NCBI RefSeq assembly: GCF_002368335.1
Contig: NZ_AP018288.1
Coordinates: 5,357,763 to 5,421,762 of the forward strand
Direction: 5' to 3'
Source: Nostoc sp. NIES-4103
Lineage (GTDB): Bacteria > Cyanobacteriota > Cyanobacteriia > Cyanobacteriales > Nostocaceae
Length of the DNA stretch: 64,000 nt
Below, in pieces: positions 26,848 through 36,676 of the stretch (the first letter of the stretch is position 1; the number at the start of each line of letters is the position of its first letter). Made by a program: the position numbers and the translations under genes. The notes below the pieces were generated by a model. It saw only the letters and a list, made by a program, of their open reading frames with translations, was not told where the DNA came from and searched no databases.

Positions 26848-27973
26848 AGTTAAGATTTTCCTTGTGTTGATAAATCATTCGTTAAGTTTGATGATTACCA
26901 TGTAATTTAGTCCAAGTATTTCTCTGCTTGCTAGAGTTTTCTGGAAATATAACTAAGGCAAGCAAATAATAAATAACTGGCATAGTATTTACGGGTAATC
27001 TAGCTGAACTAATTGTTATTTAAACTCAGCAACTGGGGAATAACTGTCCCGTTAAATACAAAATAACAAAGAAATTCTAAAAGTGGTATTTCTTTAACTT
27101 ATTAATTACTGATATTAGAGATAGCGATCCCCTATGTTGCATTTAAATAGCTGGTTTTGAAACTACACAGTACCTTGAATTGCGCGCGTATTGGCAAAAG
27201 CGCTTCCTTGTTCTTATTCCATCTAGATCTCCTTGACATTAGTCTTGAAACTTTAATAATTTTAAGCTATGCAGTATAAAATAAATTGTTATATATGTTA
27301 CAGTTACCAACCTAGATATTATTTAATAACTAGTACAAATTCGTTTGATAAGTACAAACTAATATAGTGATACGGATAACCCATAAAAAACAGGGAAAAG
27401 GCATTTTACACTTATATGAGGCAAATAGACCCAATAAATACAAATAATATTGAGAATTAACATAAAAAGCTGAAGCCCTAAATAAGGGGTAATAATAAAC
27501 TTTATTTATTGAATATCAAAAAAAGAGTAGCTGGCACAGTAGTTTTTCAAACTACTCAGTAATTGGACATAAATTATATATGGGTCTAGTCTGATAATCT
27601 GTTTCAAAACTAACTAAAATAGACTTTTAGCATCAGCCTCAAAAATTTCAAAATCATCCTAGAGGTGTAGTTGTTCTACAGATGAACCAAGAGTATAGTT
27701 TATAATAACTTCAATTCAGCTAGTAACTGCACTGAAGGATCTAAAAAAGCAAAACACATAATTTGTAGCTTACTTTGGTTTTTTAAATATGCGTATTTTG
27801 TAAAAATATTATTGATAAATTTAATACTCATGCCTGGGATATATGCATGAATGTATTCCACTTTGTACAAAGTATGCTTTAAAAAAGCTAAAAATTATGC
27901 AATTTTTAATGCGATTTTTCTAATACGATTGTCTTACAATCGCACGATGTATCGAGGAGAGTAAGGCAGTATC
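26848..27973. other. Gene-free AT-rich region
   Basis: About 1.1 kb of AT-rich DNA with no open frame I would defend on either strand. GAGGAGAG at about 27953 is the ribosome-binding site of the next gene. I see no repeats of note. Confidence 0.6.
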
Positions 27974-29176
27974 ATGGTTAACTCTTTCAATAGCCGCCCT
28001 GAGATTTTATGGCGACAAGTTTGGGGATTAGCCGCTTTACTGGCAGCGATTATTTTCAGTTGGATGGCATACGGTTTTTATCAGCCCAAAATTTTACGAA
28101 AATTAGAATTTGTTGAACTGGCAAGTTGGCTAGGAATATTGCAAGGCTTACTTGCAGCAGTTATAGAACCTTTGATTGGGAGAGTATCCGATCGCATTCA
28201 GCAGCGTTTAGGTAGCCGCCTACCGTTGATTAGTGTCGGAGTCATGCTAGCAGGTCTAATTCTGGTGACTGTATCGCTGCTAGTGGAATACAGCCTACCG
28301 TTGGGTATACGTTGGATTTTACCAGTCCTGATGACTGCTTGGGTGATAGCAATTATTATGTTTCGTGGCCCTGCGATCGCCCTTTTAACACAATTCGCAC
28401 CCATCGCCGAATTGCCCCAAGCCAATGCCATCCTCGTGTTTGTATTTGGATTAGTAGCAGCCATTGGCTTGATGTGGAATGCCAGACTCTATAGTATGGG
28501 TGCATCAATTACTTTTCTTGTAGGAGCGATCGCTTTAATTTTGGGAGCATACATTTTGCGCTTATTCACTCCCAAACATGTTTTTGATGCTTGCAACTGG
28601 AATCAAGTCACTGCTAAAACTCCCACGGTGCTGTTAATTTTGATTTTTGTGATTGGTTTAGCCACAAGTTTGGAAATTAATTTACTATTATCAATATTTC
28701 CCCAAGAATTGCAAACTCAGTTGCCAAGATTAAAAGTAGAATTGATTAAGGCTGAAATCCTTTTAGTGTCAGCCATCGCTTCAGTTCCTTTGGGAGAATG
28801 GACAGCAGAATTAGGCCCTAATAAATCTATGTTGCTGGGCTTAGGGACAATGACAAGTTTAATGGCCCTAACATTACTTAATGACAATAACATCATAGCA
28901 ATAGCATTAATAATTGCTTTCGGTGTCAGTTTAAGCTTAGTTTTTATCAGTATGATTTCCTTAGTATTAGCTAAAATTCCCCCTCATCGGGCAGGTTTAG
29001 GTACTGGATTATATTTTGGTGGTAGCGCTGGGGGAACTGCGATCGTCTCTTTGTTAATAAAATTAATCGGGATCAAATCAGTAGGAGCATTTTTGTTAGC
29101 TGAGGTTGCTTTGGCAGTAGTAGCTGTGTCTATTTTTCTGACTAAGAAAATTTCAGTTATAGGAGTTGAATCATAG
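27974..29176 (+). CDS. MFS transporter
   Basis: A 400-residue integral membrane protein with about eleven or twelve hydrophobic segments. The loop between helices 2 and 3 contains GRVSDRIQQRLGSRLPLI, a variant of the major-facilitator signature. The pattern recalls the cyanobacterial PucC/BCD-like or sugar-type MFS groups, but I cannot name the substrate. The ribosome-binding site GAGGAGAG supports the start. Confidence 0.8.
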   Translation: MVNSFNSRPEILWRQVWGLAALLAAIIFSWMAYGFYQPKILRKLEFVELASWLGILQGLLAAVIEPLIGRVSDRIQQRLGSRLPLISVGVMLAGLILVTVSLLVEYSLPLGIRWILPVLMTAWVIAIIMFRGPAIALLTQFAPIAELPQANAILVFVFGLVAAIGLMWNARLYSMGASITFLVGAIALILGAYILRLFTPKHVFDACNWNQVTAKTPTVLLILIFVIGLATSLEINLLLSIFPQELQTQLPRLKVELIKAEILLVSAIASVPLGEWTAELGPNKSMLLGLGTMTSLMALTLLNDNNIIAIALIIAFGVSLSLVFISMISLVLAKIPPHRAGLGTGLYFGGSAGGTAIVSLLIKLIGIKSVGAFLLAEVALAVVAVSIFLTKKISVIGVES

Positions 29177-29202
29177 GTGATGACATATGAGGAGCGTAAA
29201 TG

Positions 29203-29228
29203 TAACGTGAGTTCGATGAACCTCACGT
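29203..29228. repeat. AACGTGAG...CTCACGTT palindrome
   Basis: AACGTGAG, a 10-base loop containing TTCGATGAA, and CTCACGTT. The same core, inverted (GGTTCATCGAACTCACGTTA), is found at 36538-36557. It could terminate the MFS gene or be a dispersed repeat. Confidence 0.55.
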
Positions 29229-29422
29229 TAAAACACAGTGAATTTGCACAATTACTTTAGCTCGTAGTACTTTGTTAAGTAGGTAGACACAATTATTTAG
29301 GAGACGCATTTCGACTTCTCCCTTTGGGGAGACGCTACGCGATCGCTCAATGCTCGACAAAAAGAATAGAAGAGGGTTGAGCGCAGTCGAAACCCGGTCA
29401 TCTCAAGTGCAGCCAAATTCCC

Positions 29423-30283
29423 TTAACCACCACCGCCACCGCCATCGCCACCGCCACCGCCATCGCCACCGCCACCACAACCGCCATCGCCACCGCCATC
29501 GCCACCACTACTGCCACTACCGCTATTTCGATTGCTAAACATCCCAATTATGAAGAACAAAAAGATAACTCCCCAAATCATTAAAGATGAATCATATAAA
29601 GATTCTGAGGAGCCACCTTGCCGTTGAGGAGTTTTTATATCAGTATTTCTAGGATCAAAAGTCACCTGAACTTCTAAATCTTGTTGTGGTTCAATAGGCT
29701 GTTGGTTAACAAATTCAATAGTTTTATAATCGACTTGACGAACATTTGCGGGAACTCCAAAACTATCGAAATTTTTGATACCACCAACTACTTTTTTAGG
29801 GAGTTCAACTGTTACTTTTGCCTGTTTGATAGCAGCTTTCCGGTCAGCAAATATAGCTTTCCAGTATACTTTAGCATCATTATTATCTACTTTTATTCCT
29901 CCAACTACACGATATTTCAAGACAAAAATATGACTTTCGGGTGGTTTGAGTTGATGTGACCAAGTGATCCAGAGTAGATTGTTTTTAATACTTGTTTCGC
30001 TAGGTAAAACTTTACCATTTTCTAAAACAGTAACATCCGTAATTTCCTCTACTTTATCCAGTAAGATATATCGATAACGTTGATTATTGTAATTATCAGT
30101 AAATGTATATTTCTGACTTTCGGAAATTAACATATCACCATTATTTTGAACGGCAATATCAACATTGATAAATTCCCAGTAAAAAGGTACTGAATTAGCT
30201 GTGACATAATTGATAGAAAGTATGAGGCTGAAAAAGATAGCGCTCAAAAATAGTGAAAATTTGCGGATTAATTTACTTGACAT
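29423..30283 (-). CDS. DUF2207-family membrane protein with Gly-rich tail
   Basis: A 286-residue protein with a signal peptide (about 8-30), an extracytoplasmic beta-rich DUF2207-type domain (about 33-220, with YWEFINVDIAVQNNGDMLI, then YVLKYRV-like and KVYWKAIFADR strands), a membrane helix near 234-250, and a Gly/Asp tail with little else. In DNA the tail is a CCGCCACCGCCATCG tandem repeat. It is shorter than DUF2207 proteins that have a second cytoplasmic domain. Function unknown. Confidence 0.75.
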   Translation of the reverse strand: MSSKLIRKFSLFLSAIFFSLILSINYVTANSVPFYWEFINVDIAVQNNGDMLISESQKYTFTDNYNNQRYRYILLDKVEEITDVTVLENGKVLPSETSIKNNLLWITWSHQLKPPESHIFVLKYRVVGGIKVDNNDAKVYWKAIFADRKAAIKQAKVTVELPKKVVGGIKNFDSFGVPANVRQVDYKTIEFVNQQPIEPQQDLEVQVTFDPRNTDIKTPQRQGGSSESLYDSSLMIWGVIFLFFIIGMFSNRNSGSGSSGGDGGGDGGCGGGGDGGGGGDGGGGGG

Positions 30284-30659
30284 AATTTGATGTCCTTCAT
30301 CAATTATTCAATCAGCTAGCCATGGAGTAGGCGGGAGGTTTATTATCGTTACGAAACCAAGCTACAGATGAAAATTCAAAACATACTAGATAAAAGCTGC
30401 CAAATTTGCAATTTTTTGCAGGTATTTAACCTCTAACTGCTTATGAACGCCCAAACAGTTGGGGCAATCAAAGCTGCTTGTTCTACAACCGCAACTAACT
30501 TGATTCCTGGATGTTTTAACATTTATTCACAAAATGCCATATCAAGCGATCGCCTTGTGATATCTTGATAGATAGTACAGACAGACAATTAGCATCTTGA
30601 ATGAGCAAATCAACCCTTTACATGGGATGCTGGTTGATTGGTTAGTTGAGTATTTGCAG
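30284..30659. other. Intergenic region before thrB
   Basis: No gene I would defend. An ATG frame of 42 codons at 30443-30571 is open (starting MNAQTVGAIKAACSTT) but has no ribosome-binding site or recognisable family. Confidence 0.45.
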
Positions 30660-31574
30660 ATGTCTGTTGTTTCTGGTGTTACTGTTTCCGTTCCCGCCAC
30701 AACTGCTAATTTGGGGCCCGGTTTTGATTGCATTGGCGCAGCTTTAACGCTATACAACGAATTTAAGTTCACTCGCTTGCAAGCAGGCGGGTTAATGATT
30801 CATGTTACAGGTGCGGAAGCTCTGCGAGTGCAAACTGATGAAAGTAATCTGCTTTATCAGGCATTTTTGAAATTATATCAATATATAGATCAAACACCGC
30901 CATCGGTGAACATAGAAATTCAGTTGGGTGTACCATTGGCGCGGGGTTTGGGTAGTTCGGCAACGGCGATTGTCGGCGGGTTAGTTGCTGCTAATCAACT
31001 GGCAGGTGCGCCTTTGTCTGAGTTGCAAGTGATGGAACTAGCGATCGCAATGGAAGGACATCCTGATAATGTAGTTCCCGCTTTGTTGGGAGGATGTCGT
31101 CTGGCAGCTACAAATAACACAGGTTGGGAAATTTGTGATATTCCCTGGCATCAAGATATTGTTCCAGTGGTGGCGATTCCTGATTTTGAGCTTTCCACTA
31201 AAGAGGCGCGGCGAGTTTTGCCGACTGAAGTCACTCGTGCAGATGCGATTTTTAATACGGCGCATCTAGGGTTATTGTTGCGTGGTTTGCAAACTGGCAA
31301 TGGAGAATGGTTGCAAGCAGCTTTGCAAGATAAATTGCATCAGCCTTATCGCCAAGCTTTGATTCCTGGTTACGAAGCTGTGAATGCGGCGGCGGTTGCT
31401 GCTGGTGCTTATGGCATGGTGATTAGTGGTGCAGGGCCGACACTGTTAGCTTTAGTCAATGCTGCCAACTCTCAAGCAACAGAAGTCGCCATGGCCGCAG
31501 CTTGGGAAGCAGCAGGAATGAAAGCCACAGTGCGATCGCTTTCTCTAGATACCCAAGGCGCAGTTCTCACCTAA
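30660..31574 (+). CDS. thrB: Homoserine kinase
   Basis: A 304-residue GHMP-family kinase that phosphorylates homoserine for threonine synthesis. I chose the ATG at 30660 since the family N-terminus (VTVSVPATTANLGPGFDC) follows directly. The ATP-binding GHMP motif is LARGLGSSATAIVGG, and the C-terminal glycine-rich motif is MVISGAGPTLLAL. It is apparently monocistronic; the gene for threonine synthase is not nearby. Confidence 0.96.
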   Translation: MSVVSGVTVSVPATTANLGPGFDCIGAALTLYNEFKFTRLQAGGLMIHVTGAEALRVQTDESNLLYQAFLKLYQYIDQTPPSVNIEIQLGVPLARGLGSSATAIVGGLVAANQLAGAPLSELQVMELAIAMEGHPDNVVPALLGGCRLAATNNTGWEICDIPWHQDIVPVVAIPDFELSTKEARRVLPTEVTRADAIFNTAHLGLLLRGLQTGNGEWLQAALQDKLHQPYRQALIPGYEAVNAAAVAAGAYGMVISGAGPTLLALVNAANSQATEVAMAAAWEAAGMKATVRSLSLDTQGAVLT

Positions 31575-31682
31575 TTGTTCAGTAGTCAGTGGTCAGTGGC
31601 AAAACACAACTGACTACTGACAACTAACAACAAAAGACAGTCTTAACCAAATAATTTACAATTTAGAAGTTTTTAAAACATT

Positions 31683-32195
31683 ATGATAGACCAAATTCAG
31701 GCAGAAATAGCAGCGCTTACCTCTCAAATTCAGGCTCTCCAGCAAGAACGCGCTGCCCTCACTATTAATAATGTCATGAACAGCGAGAATGATTCACCTC
31801 TAGCAATAGTTGAAGCTTACCGTCGCCAAGCTAGAGAAAATCCCCAATTATCTGCTGAAATTCAAGGCATAGATGGAGCGATCGCGGCGCTAAAAGTGCA
31901 GCTACAGCAAAAACAAGCTGAATTAACCCGTTGGCAAGTGGAATCAAAACAACTTACCCAACAGCAGCAGTTGGAAGAAGCTAAAAAAGTTGCTCAGGTT
32001 CATGCCCAACGCATTAATCAGCTGGCGGGAGAACTGGCAACAGAAATCCGTTTACTCAAAGCTTGTGCCGATCATCTCAGTCCTTTGTATTGGCAGGTGT
32101 ATTACAAACCTTTCATCACAGGCTTCAAAACCATATCAGTTCCTCATGTGCGATCAGATGGGGAAGTGTGGACAATTGTCAACCGCATTGTTTAA
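31683..32195 (+). CDS. Coiled-coil hypothetical protein
   Basis: A 170-residue protein. Residues 1-25 and 60-125 are strongly predicted coiled coil (many Gln, Glu, Ala, Leu heptads, for example IQAEIAALTSQIQALQQERA), and the C-terminal 40 residues are globular (YWQVYYKPFITGFKTISV). It has no signal peptide. It lies 108 bp after thrB in the same direction. Function unknown. Confidence 0.75.
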   Translation: MIDQIQAEIAALTSQIQALQQERAALTINNVMNSENDSPLAIVEAYRRQARENPQLSAEIQGIDGAIAALKVQLQQKQAELTRWQVESKQLTQQQQLEEAKKVAQVHAQRINQLAGELATEIRLLKACADHLSPLYWQVYYKPFITGFKTISVPHVRSDGEVWTIVNRIV

Positions 32196-32204
32196 GGGAG
32201 TTCT

Positions 32205-32345
32205 TGGGCAGGGAGCAGGGGAGATGGGGAGCAGGGGAGATGGGGAGCAGAGGAGAATAAGTAGCTTCCAATTCCCAATGCCCCATGCCCCATGCCCAAT
32301 TCCCAATGCCCCATGCCCCATGCCCCATGCCCCATTCCCAATTCC
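32205..32345. repeat. GGGGAGCAGGGGAGAT and CCCCATGCCC tandem repeats
   Basis: Two adjacent low-complexity arrays: GGGGAGCAGGGGAGAT copies (32213-32254), then about ten copies of CCATGCCC/CCCAATGC (32273-32345). Confidence 0.75.
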
Positions 32346-32560
32346 ATTTTGTTTGCAAATCTTTACATTACAGATAGTCTTACATTAAGATTGAGTGAGT
32401 ATTTATTCCTAAAATTACTCAAAAAATGCCATTTGATGAGTATTTATCACTAGTAAAATATTAAATTTTTCGATTATAGAGATCAACAACGTTTACAAAA
32501 GTACGAATTCCTTAATATAATGTAATTAAAAGAAAAAATGAAAAATGATTGTCAGAAGTG

Positions 32561-34174
32561 ATGATTCTTACTGAATTTCCATGGCTAACAGCCATAATTC
32601 TCTTGCCCTTGGTGGCTGCCTTAGCCATCCCGTTGATTCCAGACAAAGAAGGTAAAACTGTCCGCTGGTATGGTCTGGGAGTAGCTTTTGCAGACTTTGC
32701 ATTAATGATTTATGCCTTTTGGCATAGTTACGACTTTCAAAACTCAACACTCCAACTTGTAGAAAACTACTCTTGGATACCGCAGTTGGGTTTGAACTGG
32801 GCTGTAGGGGTTGACGGTTTATCGATGCCCTTGGTGCTTCTGACAGGCTTAATTAACACCCTCGCAATCTTCGCGGCTTGGAAAGTTACCAACAAGCCGC
32901 GATTATTTTATGGACTGATGCTGGCAATGTACAGCGCCCAGCTTGGCGTATTTGTCGCCCAAGATTTGCTGTTATTCTTCTTGATGTGGGAAATTGAGTT
33001 AGTACCTGTATACCTGCTGATTTCCATCTGGGGAGGGCCAAAGCGCCGCTATGCAGCTACCAAATTCATTCTTTACACTGCCGCAGCATCAATATTTATC
33101 TTAGTTGCCGGTTTTGCGATGGCATTCTCTGGAGATACTGTCACCTTTGATATGGCAACTCTGGGAATGAAGCAATATCCCAAAGCTTTGGAACTGTCGG
33201 TTTATGCGGGTTTCTTAATTGCCTACGGCGTGAAACTGCCAATTTTCCCCTTGCACACTTGGTTACCTGATGCTCACGGTGAAGCATCAGCACCTGGTTC
33301 CATGATTTTAGCTGGTGTGTTGTTGAAAATGGGTGGTTATGCCCTGATCCGCTTCAACGTGGAAATGTTACCAAATGCCCATGTTTACTTTGCCCCAGTA
33401 CTAGCGATTTTGGGTGTAGTGAACATTGTCTACGGTGCTTGCTGTGCCTTTGCTCAAACTAACCTCAAGCGTCGCTTGGCTTACTCTTCAATTGCCCACA
33501 TGGGGTTTGTGTTAATAGGTATTGCTTCTTATACAGAAATCGGTATCAGTGGTGCAGTCTTACAAATGGTGTCCCACGGCTTAATTGCCGCTAGCTTATT
33601 CTTCTTATCTGGTGTGACTTACGAACGTACCCACACTTTGATGATGGATAAAATGGGTGGTATCGCCAAAGTAATGCCCAGAACTTTTGCTTTGTTTACC
33701 GCTGGTGCAATGGCTTCTCTCGCCTTACCAGGAATGAGTGGCTTTGTGGGAGAGTTGATGGTGTTCCTCGGTATCGCTACCAGTGATGTATACAGTTCTA
33801 GTTTCAAAGTTGTAGTTGTGCTGTTGTCAGCGGTTGGCGTGATTTTAACACCGATTTACTTACTATCGATGCTCCGCCAAGTGTTCTACGGCAAGCAAAG
33901 CGAAGAATTACATTTGGATGCTGTTATATCCGATGTCAAACCCCGCGAATTGTTTATCACTGCTTGTTTACTTCTACCAATCATCGGCATCGGTTTTTAT
34001 CCCAAGTTGGCAACGCAGACTTATGACGTAAAGACAGTAGAATTAGCAGCACATGCTCGTCAAGTTCTACCAGTTGTAGCTCATCAGCAACCATCAAGTT
34101 TGTACTCGCGTATTTTCACAGTGCCAACATTGGCCACTTCTGAGGTTGAAAGTTTAGTTAATATTTCAAAGTAA
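32561..34174 (+). CDS. ndhD: NDH-1 subunit NdhD (NAD(P)H-quinone oxidoreductase chain 4)
   Basis: A 537-residue proton-translocating membrane subunit of the thylakoid NDH-1 complex, used in respiration and cyclic electron flow. It has about fourteen hydrophobic helices and the conserved charged segments of the Nqo13/NdhD family: LFFLMWEIELVPVYLL, KLPIFPLHTWLPDAHGEA and KRRLAYSSIAHMGF. The ATG at 32561 matches family starts; a TTG four codons earlier is possible. The sequence resembles NdhD1 rather than the CO2-uptake forms NdhD3/D4, with moderate certainty. ndhF is not adjacent. Confidence 0.94.
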   Translation: MILTEFPWLTAIILLPLVAALAIPLIPDKEGKTVRWYGLGVAFADFALMIYAFWHSYDFQNSTLQLVENYSWIPQLGLNWAVGVDGLSMPLVLLTGLINTLAIFAAWKVTNKPRLFYGLMLAMYSAQLGVFVAQDLLLFFLMWEIELVPVYLLISIWGGPKRRYAATKFILYTAAASIFILVAGFAMAFSGDTVTFDMATLGMKQYPKALELSVYAGFLIAYGVKLPIFPLHTWLPDAHGEASAPGSMILAGVLLKMGGYALIRFNVEMLPNAHVYFAPVLAILGVVNIVYGACCAFAQTNLKRRLAYSSIAHMGFVLIGIASYTEIGISGAVLQMVSHGLIAASLFFLSGVTYERTHTLMMDKMGGIAKVMPRTFALFTAGAMASLALPGMSGFVGELMVFLGIATSDVYSSSFKVVVVLLSAVGVILTPIYLLSMLRQVFYGKQSEELHLDAVISDVKPRELFITACLLLPIIGIGFYPKLATQTYDVKTVELAAHARQVLPVVAHQQPSSLYSRIFTVPTLATSEVESLVNISK

Positions 34175-34226
34175 ATATACTTCCCAAATAGGGTGCAACA
34201 AGTAAATTATATTTATGAGGGGAATA

Positions 34227-34262
34227 AAGGGGTGATTAAAAAATCACCCCTTAAATTTTGTT
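34227..34262 (+). terminator. Terminator of ndhD
   Basis: AAGGGGTGATT and AATCACCCCTT form an 11-bp perfect stem with a four-base loop at 34227-34252, followed by a T-rich run. Confidence 0.8.
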
Positions 34263-34525
34263 TTTATTGAATCAACTTAAGTGGCGAATAGAATTCGCGA
34301 CTACACAAGCGAAGTCCGCATAGTTGTACTAATAGTTATTGACATTTTTGTAGGGTGGGCAATTTTTAGTACAATGAAACCCAATAATACGATAATGGCA
34401 TTGCCCACCTTACGGTTAATTGAGAATGGTGCTTACCCGTCTGGTAATTAATTAAGCGGCTAATAGCAAGGAAGTTCAGTTCCTTTTAATTAGTTATGAT
34501 TTCAACAGTCATTGCACCCCACCAC

Positions 34526-34566
34526 GCCAGATGCTTCAAGTCGGCAAAGCCGCCCAACGCACTGGC
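34526..34566. repeat. 41-bp GCCAG...CTGGC hairpin element, copy 1
   Basis: A 41-bp element beginning GCCAGATGCTTCAAG and ending CGCACTGGC. Copies of equal length lie at 46530-46570 and 48841-48881. It is followed by further palindromic DNA (CATTAAATTCGGGC and its complement, 34600-34640). The open frame crossing the area is not a gene. Confidence 0.65.
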
Positions 34567-34721
34567 TCCCCAACCCCTCCCCGTTTACGGTGAACTCGGG
34601 GCCCTCATTAAATTCGGGCTTAGCCCGAATTTAATGGGGATTAGGGGCAGGGAAACAAAGCTACGCTTTGGTGGGGTGGGGTTCTTAATCAGTAATCAAG
34701 CGGACATGGTATTAGCAGGGA

Positions 34722-35090
34722 TCAGGATTCCGACAAAATTTCTTGATTCAGTTTGCTGAGTTTATTGACAAGGTATGTTTTGATTGTGTCTAGTTGTCGC
34801 ATTTTTTCAGCAATTTCTTCAACCTTGCACTCAATAATTTTGATTTGATCTTGCTTAGACAGCGTGCCACCGTCCCACTCATTGAGTAACTGTTTAATTT
34901 CACTGAGTGTGAATCCCAGCCCCTTGCCTTGGCTAATCATCAACAGACGTTCTACTGTTTCTAGACTGTATTCCTTATAAAGTCGTGTTCCTGCTTGTCT
35001 ATCGCTGGCAGCAATTAGTCCTAGTTTTTCATAAAAACGAATCGTATCTTTTGATAACCCTGTTTTCTTGGATAGTTCACCAATCAGCAT
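34722..35090 (-). CDS. MerR-family transcriptional regulator
   Basis: A 122-residue regulator. The N-terminal winged helix MLIGELSKKTGLSKDTIRFYEKLGLI is classic MerR, followed by a coiled-coil dimerisation helix. No cysteines occur in the effector end apart from one (IIECKVEE), so a metal-thiolate sensor is unlikely; an organic or redox signal is possible. The ATG at 35090 starts the family pattern. It is divergent from a short-chain dehydrogenase gene, with a MerR-type promoter between them. Confidence 0.9.
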   Translation of the reverse strand: MLIGELSKKTGLSKDTIRFYEKLGLIAASDRQAGTRLYKEYSLETVERLLMISQGKGLGFTLSEIKQLLNEWDGGTLSKQDQIKIIECKVEEIAEKMRQLDTIKTYLVNKLSKLNQEILSES

Positions 35091-35119
35091 TTTAGTAACC
35101 CAAAAATTATCAAACCTAC

Positions 35120-35151
35120 TTGACTGTGGAGTGTACTCCATAGTTTAGGCT
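35120..35151 (+). promoter_or_regulatory. MerR-type operator and promoter
   Basis: TTGACT (35120-35125) and TAGGCT (35146-35151) are 20 bp apart, the overlong spacing typical of MerR-controlled promoters. The spacer holds an inverted repeat, CTGTGGAGT-GT-ACTCCATAG (35124-35143). It reads toward the dehydrogenase gene, so the divergent MerR protein is the likely activator. Confidence 0.7.
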
Positions 35152-35192
35152 GTTTGATAACAACGTCTGGATTTTGAGAAGTGATATCAAGC

Positions 35193-36017
35193 ATGAGCAA
35201 AACAGTTTTGATCACAGGTGCTTCAAGTGGAATTGGTGAGGCAACTGCAAAGTATTTCCTGCAAAAAGGTTGGAATGTTGCAGCAACCATGCGATCGCCT
35301 ATCAATGCAGGAGATTGGACAAAAGCAGACAAGGTGATTTGTCCACGTCTTGATGTCACACGCCCTGAGACAATTGAAATTGCCGTCCGTGAAACGTTAG
35401 AATGCTTTGGGCGAATTGATGTATTAGTAAATAATGCAGGATATGCCCTTATGGGGCCACTTGAAGGTGTGACACCTGAACAATTAGAACGCCAATTTCA
35501 AACCAATGTCTTTGGATTGGTGTCTACAATTCAAATAGTCCTTCCGATTCTGCGACAACAAGGAAAGGGCACAATTATTAATGTTGCTTCAATTGGGGGT
35601 CGCTTAGCTTTTCCTCTTGCTTCTTGTTATCATGCCACTAAATGGTCTGTGGAAGGGCTTTCTGAATCTCTCCGTTATGAGTTGCGTCCTTTCAATATTC
35701 AAGTCAAGATTATTGAGCCAGGTGGAATTAAGACAAATTTCATCAATCATGGTTTAGCCTGGGCAAGTCACCCAAACTATAGTGATATGGTTATGCGTGT
35801 GAAGCATTTCAGTGAGGGATTGAATAATTCGTTACCAGGGCCTGAAAAAGTCGCTAAAACCATCTACAAGGCTGCAAGCGATCGCTCACACAGATTACGA
35901 TATTCTCCACACGGTGAAGCCTTCCTGTTGATGCACGCGATTCTTCCTGATTCGTTGTGGCAATCTTTGGTTACGCGTCTGATGCTCGGAAGGAATAAGT
36001 CAATATCACACAACTAA
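35193..36017 (+). CDS. Short-chain dehydrogenase/reductase
   Basis: A 274-residue classical SDR oxidoreductase. It has the cofactor motif TGASSGIG at about residues 8-15, the NNAG motif, and the active site Ser with YHATK. An Arg in the stretch after the first strands (ATMRSP) suggests NADPH preference. ATG 35193 was chosen by the family start. It is probably switched on by the divergent MerR regulator. Substrate unknown. Confidence 0.9.
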   Translation: MSKTVLITGASSGIGEATAKYFLQKGWNVAATMRSPINAGDWTKADKVICPRLDVTRPETIEIAVRETLECFGRIDVLVNNAGYALMGPLEGVTPEQLERQFQTNVFGLVSTIQIVLPILRQQGKGTIINVASIGGRLAFPLASCYHATKWSVEGLSESLRYELRPFNIQVKIIEPGGIKTNFINHGLAWASHPNYSDMVMRVKHFSEGLNNSLPGPEKVAKTIYKAASDRSHRLRYSPHGEAFLLMHAILPDSLWQSLVTRLMLGRNKSISHN

Positions 36018-36676
36018 TAGCACGACCTGACTAATTTTGTGCATTAACGAACCACAGAGACGCAGAGAACACAGAGATATTAGAAGAAATTTATGCACTA
36101 TTTTAGTCCGGTCACGCTACTAAATACATTTTACTTTCCTGTGCAATAGCAGCGATCGCTCCTTCGCTTGGTAATTGCGATTGTTGCAGATGTTAGTGCT
36201 GAGAGTTTGAAAGGTTTTTTGCCTAAGTCCTAAGTTATTTTCATTTGAATAGAACACAACCCCCATCTCTAACTTTCCTCTTTTTAGTAAGGCTATGCGT
36301 TACCCACATCTTTCTTTACATTCTTGAAAGCCTTGTTTGATAACCATCTTAGAGACTGAGGGGTTAGGCATACTTGACAGATTCGCGCTTATGCTTCTCG
36401 CTAAAACCACGTCCTTATTGAGAATTAAAGACGAACTAATCAGGATTAGAAAAAACATGAGTGAATACTCTCACAAATGTTTATAAAGATCCGGGTAATG
36501 GATAGCGCCTAAAAAAAGAGGGAGGCTGGGAGGGAGAGGTTCATCGAACTCACGTTAACTTGGTTAATTTTTTGTGTTTCGGATATTGCGTTTGTGTAAT
36601 ATAGAATATCAAACTTTATAGTCGAACGTTGACCGCTAATGTTACATCTAATATCGTTGAGCGGTGAAAAATCAAC
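36018..36676. other. Intergenic region with short repeats
   Basis: About 660 bp. It holds the ACCACAGAGACGCAGAGAACACAGAG repeat type (36050), and GGTTCATCGAACTCACGTTA (36538-36557), the inverse of the palindrome at 29203-29228. A short frame ending near 36486 (RIKDELIRIRKNMSEY) is open but unsupported. Confidence 0.45.

Noticed and set aside
34496..34759. 87-codon frame downstream of ndhD
   Set aside because: It is made of hairpin repeats (GCCAG element and the ATTCGGGC palindrome).
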